Of a stretch of DNA of 10,441 bases, positions 6,341 through 10,441 are shown in pieces. The stretch is from contig JBOHUE010000027.1 of the NCBI GenBank assembly GCA_050734185.1, positions 1 through 10,441 on the forward strand, read 5' to 3'. A program made the position numbers and the translations under genes. Within the stretch, counting starts at the first letter, position 1; the number at the start of each line of letters is the position of its first letter. Source of the DNA: JAFALX01 sp050734185. GTDB lineage: Bacteria > Chloroflexota > Dormibacteria > Aeolococcales > Aeolococcaceae. The notes under the pieces were generated by a model, which saw only the letters and a program-made list of their open reading frames with translations, did no database searches and had not been told where the DNA came from.

Positions 6341-7285
6341 TCAGCTCTGCGGGTTGCCAGAGCTGAGTCCCGGCACGTCGCTGAGGACTGAACGGAGCGC
6401 CTGCGCAGCGCCGAGCAGTCCCGCCGACTCGGCGGGGATCACGATCTTCGTGTTGTCGCTGTCGGCGAACTTCGAGAGGGTGTCCAGCTGCAGGATCGCG
6501 ACCAGCGTCGGGTCGGGCTGCGCCTGCTTGATCGAGCCGTACACGGTCTGAATCGCCTGGGCGCGGCCCTCGGCCTCGAGGATCGCCGCCTGCCGGTTGC
6601 CCTCGGCGCGCAGGATCGCCGCCTGCCTGTCGCCCTCGGCCTGCTTGATTGCGGCCTGCCTGTTGCCGTCGGCGATGTTCACCGCGGACTGCTGCTGGCC
6701 CTCCGACTGCAGGATGCGCGCGCGCTTCTCCTGGTCGGCCTGCTTCTGCAGCGCCATCGCCTGCAGGATCGTGGTCGGCGGCGTGATGTCGACGATTTCG
6801 ATCCGGTTGATGCGGATCCCCCACTTGTCGGTGACCTGCTCCATCTGCTGCTGCATGCTTGCGTTGATCTGCTCGCGCGACGACAGCGCCTCGTCGAGCG
6901 AGACGTTGCCGAAGGCGTTGCGCAGCGTGGTGCGCGCCTGCTGGTCGACGGCAACGTAGTAGTCGGACACGTTGAACAGCGCCGAGCGCGGCTCGATCAC
7001 CTGGCTGAAGATGGTCGCGTTCACCGCGACCGCGACGTTGTCGCGCGTGATCACGTCCTGACGGTCACCGGTGCGCGGCGTCTCGCGCATGTCCACCTTG
7101 ATGAGCCGGTCGAGGAAGGGCGTGATGAACGTGAGCCCGGCCGGGGTCTCGCGCTTGAACCGACCCAAGCGCGTGATCACCCCGGAGTACCCCTGCTGCA
7201 CCACCTTGATCGATGCCCCGAGGATGACGGCGACGACAATCACGATCACCGCGACGATCACCCCAGTGACGACACCGGTGTTCAT
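6341..7285 (-). CDS. SPFH/band-7 membrane protein (QmcA/paraslipin type)
   Basis: The protein is 314 residues from ATG; GGGGG lies 12 nt upstream, overlapping the end of nfeD. An N-terminal membrane helix (about 5-24, VVTGVIVAVIVIVVAVILGA) is followed by the SPFH domain: KVVQQGYSGVITRLGRFKRETPAGLTFITPF, then VDMRE and QDVITRDNVAVAVNATIFSQV, typical of prohibitin/stomatin proteins. TLRNAFGNVSLDEALSSRE and WGIRINRIEIVDITPP are strongly conserved family blocks. Residues 184-249 form a coiled coil built of 11-residue repeats (EGNRQAAILEA type), and the tail is Ser/Gly-rich. Known relatives oligomerise at the membrane in microdomains with an NfeD partner and influence protein turnover and membrane organisation. 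The nfeD gene sits 8 nt upstream, so the pair is complete here. Confidence 0.93.
   Translation of the reverse strand: MNTGVVTGVIVAVIVIVVAVILGASIKVVQQGYSGVITRLGRFKRETPAGLTFITPFLDRLIKVDMRETPRTGDRQDVITRDNVAVAVNATIFSQVIEPRSALFNVSDYYVAVDQQARTTLRNAFGNVSLDEALSSREQINASMQQQMEQVTDKWGIRINRIEIVDITPPTTILQAMALQKQADQEKRARILQSEGQQQSAVNIADGNRQAAIKQAEGDRQAAILRAEGNRQAAILEAEGRAQAIQTVYGSIKQAQPDPTLVAILQLDTLSKFADSDNTKIVIPAESAGLLGAAQALRSVLSDVPGLSSGNPQS
6567..6665. repeat. Three tandem 33-bp units encoding the SPFH hendecad coiled coil
   Basis: Units at 6567-6599, 6600-6632 and 6633-6665 each begin CCCTCGGC on the + strand and share most positions, for example GGATCGCCGCCTGCC in the first two. More diverged units continue to about 6700. 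They encode the 11-residue repeat of the SPFH protein. Such repeats are normal for this family, but their DNA similarity means slippage could change the number of units. Confidence 0.7.
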
Positions 7286-7293
7286 GTGCTTCG

Positions 7294-7746
7294 TTATCCC
7301 CCTGTGAGCGGCATGACCACGAGCGTGGTGCCGCGAATTTCAACAACGGTCACCGCCGTCTGAGCGGCAACGCCGCCGGGCGCGCGGGTCACGGCGAGGT
7401 AGTTCTCGCCCGCAAGCCGTGCGTGCCCCGGATGATGCTCGTCGCCGACGGGATCGACGGTCAACGCCTGCGAGCCGATCAGGTTGTCCGACGCACCCGG
7501 CATCTGCAGCGGTGGCGCGCCGCGGCGCTGCGCCCAGTGCAGCAGCGGCGGCCGGATGAGCAGCGTGCCCCCGAGCGCGACCCCGGCGAACACGATGGCG
7601 CTCAACCAGATGGGAAGACCGATCGCGCTCACGATTGTTGCCGCGAACGCCCCCAACGCCAGGAAGATCGCGTAGAACGCCTGCGCGTGAGCCTCCAGGC
7701 CCACCAGTAGCAATCCCGCCACCAGCCACACGACCCAGAACCACAT
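7294..7746 (-). CDS. NfeD-family membrane protein (short form)
   Basis: The protein is 150 residues, the size of short NfeD proteins that lack the ClpP-like protease domain. Three hydrophobic segments (about 2-18, 23-43 and 46-65) form the membrane part. Residues 88-147 form the OB-fold domain with the family pattern GSQALTVDPV..G.ARLAGENYLAVTR..GGVAAQTAVTVVEIRGTTLVV. NfeD proteins of this type pair with SPFH proteins; the SPFH gene starts 8 nt after this TAA stop, which makes a shared transcript very likely. No Shine-Dalgarno sequence precedes the ATG. Instead, TACACT sits exactly 6 nt upstream, the geometry of a leaderless promoter. Confidence 0.92.
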   Translation of the reverse strand: MWFWVVWLVAGLLLVGLEAHAQAFYAIFLALGAFAATIVSAIGLPIWLSAIVFAGVALGGTLLIRPPLLHWAQRRGAPPLQMPGASDNLIGSQALTVDPVGDEHHPGHARLAGENYLAVTRAPGGVAAQTAVTVVEIRGTTLVVMPLTGG

Positions 7747-7752
7747 GCGGTG

Positions 7753-7758
7753 AGTGTA
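7753..7758 (-). promoter_or_regulatory. -10 box (TACACT) for leaderless transcription of nfeD-SPFH
   Basis: TACACT matches TANNNT and is followed by CACCGC and then the ATG at 7746, so the start codon would be at +1. This spacing is the textbook arrangement for leaderless mRNAs in high-GC bacteria. No clear -35 box is seen, since a hairpin occupies that area. Confidence 0.5.
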
Positions 7759-7759
7759 C

Positions 7760-7790
7760 CCACGGCCGGAGCGGGCGAAGCCGGTCGTGG
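7760..7790 (-). terminator. Hairpin between the DUF1501 gene and nfeD
   Basis: CCACGGCCGG (7760-7769) and CCGGTCGTGG (7781-7790) form ten pairs around an 11-nt loop. One is a G-U pair in + strand RNA and an A-C mismatch in minus strand RNA. It lies 13 nt after the DUF1501 stop and directly before the nfeD -10 box, which suits a gene boundary. There is no T-run, so terminator function is uncertain. Confidence 0.4.
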
Positions 7791-7803
7791 CGGCGGCGTC
7801 GCG

Positions 7804-9027
7804 TCAGAAGATGCCGAGGTCGGGATACGAGGCGCCGAGCACCGACTGCGAGTCCCCCTGCAACCAGTCCCGGATGACCGTCTGGTACACGCTGCGGAAG
7901 TCGACGGTGTACTTGAGGTTGCCGTTGTCGATCGTGCTGGTCAGCGACGGCGGCTCGCCGTACAGCCCGCCGCGCACCGGCTTGCCCACCATGAACACCG
8001 GCGCGGCGGCGCCGTGGTCGGTGCCCTTGCTGCCGTTCTCGCCGATGCGGCGGCCGAACTCGGACCACGTCATGAGAACGACTCGGTCCGCCATCCCGTG
8101 CGCGGCGATGTCCTGCATGAACGCGCTGACGGCGCTGTCGAAGGACGCCAGGAGCGTGTCCTGGCGCGTGTTCTCATCCTGGTGCGTGTCGAAGCCGCCG
8201 AGCACCACGTGGCACACCTTGACCGACGGCTGCGTGGTGATCATGGACGCCGTCAGCTGCAACGACGTCGCCAGCGCGTCGGCGGCGGTTCGTGTCGTTC
8301 CCGTCACGTACTGCACCGCCGGCTTGTACGTTGCCGCCGACTGCTTGACCGCGGCGATGCCCGTCTCCGCCGTGCTCAGCGCCTGGTCGAACAGCGCGCC
8401 GTAGATGCCCGCCGTGCGCTTGTACAGGGCCGGCGCCGCGGCGCGATGCGCCTCGCTGCCGGCGACATCATACGTGGCACTCGCGGAGATCACGCTCACC
8501 GTCGCCTTCGGTGCGTTCATCTCCGGCGGTGTCGTGGTGTCGCCGAGTGCGCATCCTGTGAGCGGGTGACCCTGCGTGTCGAGCTGCGCCGCGAGCAGCG
8601 TCCCCAGCCACCCGTCGGTTCTGTCGCGCGCGGGATCCGCGTGCTCCCAGACGTACATGCCCTCGAAATGCGAGTACGTCGGCTTGTCATAGCCCACGCC
8701 CTGCACGATGGCGACCTGGCCGGAGTCGTAAAGCGCCTTCACGTTCTTCAGCTGCGGGTTGAGCCCGACCGTGCTGTTCAGCGGCGTGACCTTGTCCGGC
8801 GCGATCCCGATCGTGGGGCGCAGCTTCATGTACGACGGGTCGGCGTATGGGATGACGGTGTTGAGGCCATCGTTGCCACCCGCGAGCTGCAGCACGACGA
8901 GCACACGATCGTTGTGGATGCCGTCCGCGGTGGCGGCATACACACCCTTCGCCAGCACCGGCGGCACGATGATCCCGGCTGCCGTCGCGGTGAGACCGCT
9001 GACCATGAAGTCGCGTCGTGTGATCAC
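7804..9027 (-). CDS. DUF1501 family protein with Tat signal
   Basis: The GTG at 9027 is chosen because GAGG (9039-9036) lies 8 nt upstream and the product starts VITRRDFMVSG, a twin-arginine export motif at the usual position; the open frame further upstream is a shadow of the DUF1800 gene. The product is 407 residues. A hydrophobic segment (about 9-24) completes the signal. Family motifs follow in order: LAGGNDGLN (48-56), YSHFEGMYVWEHAD (118-131), GGFDTH (277-282), WSEFGRR (321-327), GTDHGAA (335-341) and DFRSVY (376-381). Asp280, His282, Asp337 and His338 are candidate metal ligands by analogy with the alkaline-phosphatase/sulfatase-like fold proposed for this family. The biochemical role is unknown. 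DUF1501 genes commonly sit next to DUF1800 genes, as here, where the DUF1800 stop overlaps this gene's ribosome binding site. Confidence 0.92.
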   Translation of the reverse strand: MITRRDFMVSGLTATAAGIIVPPVLAKGVYAATADGIHNDRVLVVLQLAGGNDGLNTVIPYADPSYMKLRPTIGIAPDKVTPLNSTVGLNPQLKNVKALYDSGQVAIVQGVGYDKPTYSHFEGMYVWEHADPARDRTDGWLGTLLAAQLDTQGHPLTGCALGDTTTPPEMNAPKATVSVISASATYDVAGSEAHRAAAPALYKRTAGIYGALFDQALSTAETGIAAVKQSAATYKPAVQYVTGTTRTAADALATSLQLTASMITTQPSVKVCHVVLGGFDTHQDENTRQDTLLASFDSAVSAFMQDIAAHGMADRVVLMTWSEFGRRIGENGSKGTDHGAAAPVFMVGKPVRGGLYGEPPSLTSTIDNGNLKYTVDFRSVYQTVIRDWLQGDSQSVLGASYPDLGIF

Positions 9028-9037
9028 CGTCGTGTCC

Positions 9038-10441
9038 TCACTTGAGCTGGAACTCCGGGCTCGACAGCAGCGTGTACCAGCGATCTGTGTCGGTGGCCGC
9101 TGCGCGGTATGCCGCGGTGGTGTCGGCCCCGACCACGCCGTCGAGCCAGTACTTCTGCACGGTGCTGGGATCCGGCAGGTCGAGCGGGTGCGCTGTCGCC
9201 TGCGCCGCGAAGTTGAGCCGCGCAAGCCACGTCGACGACGCGATCCAACCGCTGTTGTTCGGCCAGCCGCCGACGTTGGGCGGGTCATACAGGGTCTGGG
9301 CCATGCCGGCGCCCGCCTGCGTTGCCACAGTCGCGAGCTGCGGGCGCCCGAGCGCGCGCATCGTCGCCACCGTGTAGTCGACGGGGGAGCGCACCAGCGA
9401 GCGGTACTGCGCCGCGGCGGTGAAGTCGCTGCTGGTGAAGATCGCACGCATCAGCGTGGTGATGTCGTACTTGGACTTGCGGAACTGGTCGGCGACATTG
9501 TTGATCAGTGACGTCGACGGGCTCGGCGTCGCGAAGTGCACGAGCGCCCGCGTGGCGAGGTGCGTGGCCGTGGCGGACTTGGTGAGGATGATGTCGACCG
9601 CCTGTTCGGGGTCGATATTCCCGGTGTGTCCGAGGAACGTCTTGGTGCCGCTGTCGTGGAGCCGCGGCTGCATGATGCCCCTGTACGAGTAGCCCTGCGC
9701 GACGAGCTGCGCGATCTGCGCCAGCTGCTGCTGCGCGGTGAGTCCCGCGAGTGACGGCACCCGCGCCGGAGCGCCGGACGCATCGACGAGGATCGAACGA
9801 ATGCCGGAGAAGATGCGTGCGCCCTCGCGCACGTCGCTCTCGGTGTAGTTGCCGGGCCCCATGGTGAACAGCTCCATGAGCTCGCGCGCGTAGTTCTCGT
9901 TCGGCTCGGCGGCGGTGCTCTGCTGCAGGTCGAGGTAGCGGATCATCAACGGGTCGTACGTGGTGGCGAGCAGCAGGCTGCGCAGGTCGCCGCGTCCGAG
10001 GGTGCGGTACGTGGTCATCTGCTGCATCAGCACCGGCTGCTGCGCCGCCTGGCGGAAGTCGCTCGTGAGCACGCCGTGCCAGAAGAACGTCATGCGCTCA
10101 GGGAACTGTGCGGTGGTCGTCGCCATGTGCTGCTGCCACGCGACGATCACCTGGCGGTAGTCCGCAGCATTCGCGGGCTGCGCGACGCTCTCCGCCGTCT
10201 GGTGCAGCACCTGCTCCACGAGGTCCGCGTACTTCATCGACGCAGCCGCGTCGAGCTCCGCATTGGTGTATCCGAAGCCCGCGCGGCGGAGCAGGTGCGC
10301 CGCGAGCGCGTGCGCGCTCCCGAGCGGACTGGGCCACGCACCATCGGGCCCGGCGGCGGAGACCGGAGGCGCCGGCGCGTGCTTGGGCAGCAGCAACGCG
10401 AGCCCGGTGCCGGCCCCGGCGGCACCGGCGGCACCCACTGC
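9038..10441 (-). CDS. DUF1800 family protein, partial (N-terminus beyond the window)
   Basis: The frame is open to the right edge. It ends in TGA at 9040-9038, whose bases overlap the Shine-Dalgarno sequence of the DUF1501 gene. The visible N-terminus is an Ala/Gly-rich hydrophobic stretch (GAAGAAGAGTGLALLLP), probably the core of an export signal whose start lies outside. Numbering from the GTG at 10438, family blocks are HLLRRAGFGYT (48-58), TFFWHGVLTSDF (117-128), NENYARELMELFTMGPGNYTE (180-200), HDSGTKTFLGHTGNID (261-276), VRSPVDYTVATMRALGRP (349-366) and LYDPPNVGGWP (383-393). Length (466 or more residues) is normal. The segment after SGIRSILVDASG carries a Gln-rich addition (about 226-250). 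Function is unknown; it is exported and paired with DUF1501. Confidence 0.92.
   Translation of the reverse strand, partial: AVGAAGAAGAGTGLALLLPKHAPAPPVSAAGPDGAWPSPLGSAHALAAHLLRRAGFGYTNAELDAAASMKYADLVEQVLHQTAESVAQPANAADYRQVIVAWQQHMATTTAQFPERMTFFWHGVLTSDFRQAAQQPVLMQQMTTYRTLGRGDLRSLLLATTYDPLMIRYLDLQQSTAAEPNENYARELMELFTMGPGNYTESDVREGARIFSGIRSILVDASGAPARVPSLAGLTAQQQLAQIAQLVAQGYSYRGIMQPRLHDSGTKTFLGHTGNIDPEQAVDIILTKSATATHLATRALVHFATPSPSTSLINNVADQFRKSKYDITTLMRAIFTSSDFTAAAQYRSLVRSPVDYTVATMRALGRPQLATVATQAGAGMAQTLYDPPNVGGWPNNSGWIASSTWLARLNFAAQATAHPLDLPDPSTVQKYWLDGVVGADTTAAYRAAATDTDRWYTLLSSPEFQLK

Noticed and set aside
6567..6700. Periodic 33-bp units as a possible CRISPR-like array
   Set aside because: The units are contiguous without spacers, in frame, and encode the hendecad coiled coil known in SPFH proteins.
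5613..6824. A 403-codon minus-strand frame across rarA and the SPFH gene
   Set aside because: It is the shifted frame of two strongly recognised genes, with the repetitive Gly/Asp/Arg translation expected of a shadow.
9028..9447. Upstream extension of the DUF1501 frame by 140 codons
   Set aside because: This part is antisense-free but lies in another frame of the DUF1800 gene. The GTG at 9027 has a ribosome binding site and a Tat motif directly after it.

Overview
This is a very GC-rich bacterial window with nearly all third codon positions G or C. It carries nine recognisable protein genes and one tRNA. Short TANNNT boxes lie only 6-9 nt before several start codons, which suggests leaderless transcription. 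Together with GTG starts and secreted Tat-type proteins, this fits an actinobacterium or a soil Chloroflexota/Dormibacterota-like organism. I cannot place it more precisely from sequence alone. There are no phage, transposon, CRISPR or defence genes.

Left part (1-2672). A partial beta-strand-rich protein (+ strand, open at the left edge) converges on a possible tiny Cys-containing ORF. Next to it, on the minus strand, is a secreted BNR/Asp-box (sialidase-fold) protein. Its reading frame is cut by a single in-frame TAG just before the sixth Asp-box. The frame then continues for about 130 more codons, through a C-terminal membrane anchor. This gene has a good sigma70-type promoter and a strong ribosome binding site.

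Middle (2673-4948). A tRNA-Cys(GCA) with encoded CCA is followed 24 nt later by a class-III (glutamate-1-semialdehyde aminotransferase-like) PLP enzyme. The aminotransferase stop codon overlaps that of a convergent NarL/LuxR-type response regulator, which has no kinase gene beside it here. The 284-nt gap behind the regulator holds three inverted repeats, including a large GC-rich hairpin, and no convincing gene.

Right part (4949-10441), all minus strand. The order of transcription is DUF1800 protein (cut by the right edge), DUF1501 protein (Tat signal), a hairpin, then nfeD, an SPFH/QmcA-type membrane protein and rarA. DUF1800-DUF1501 form a translationally linked pair of exported proteins. 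NfeD and SPFH form the classic membrane partner pair, and rarA (replication-associated AAA+ ATPase) follows 21 nt later.

Most of this is conserved chromosomal content. The points that deserve a second look are the interrupted Asp-box gene, the tiny ORF behind it with an apparent 2-nt frameshift, the structured region upstream of the response regulator, and the repeated leaderless-promoter geometry.
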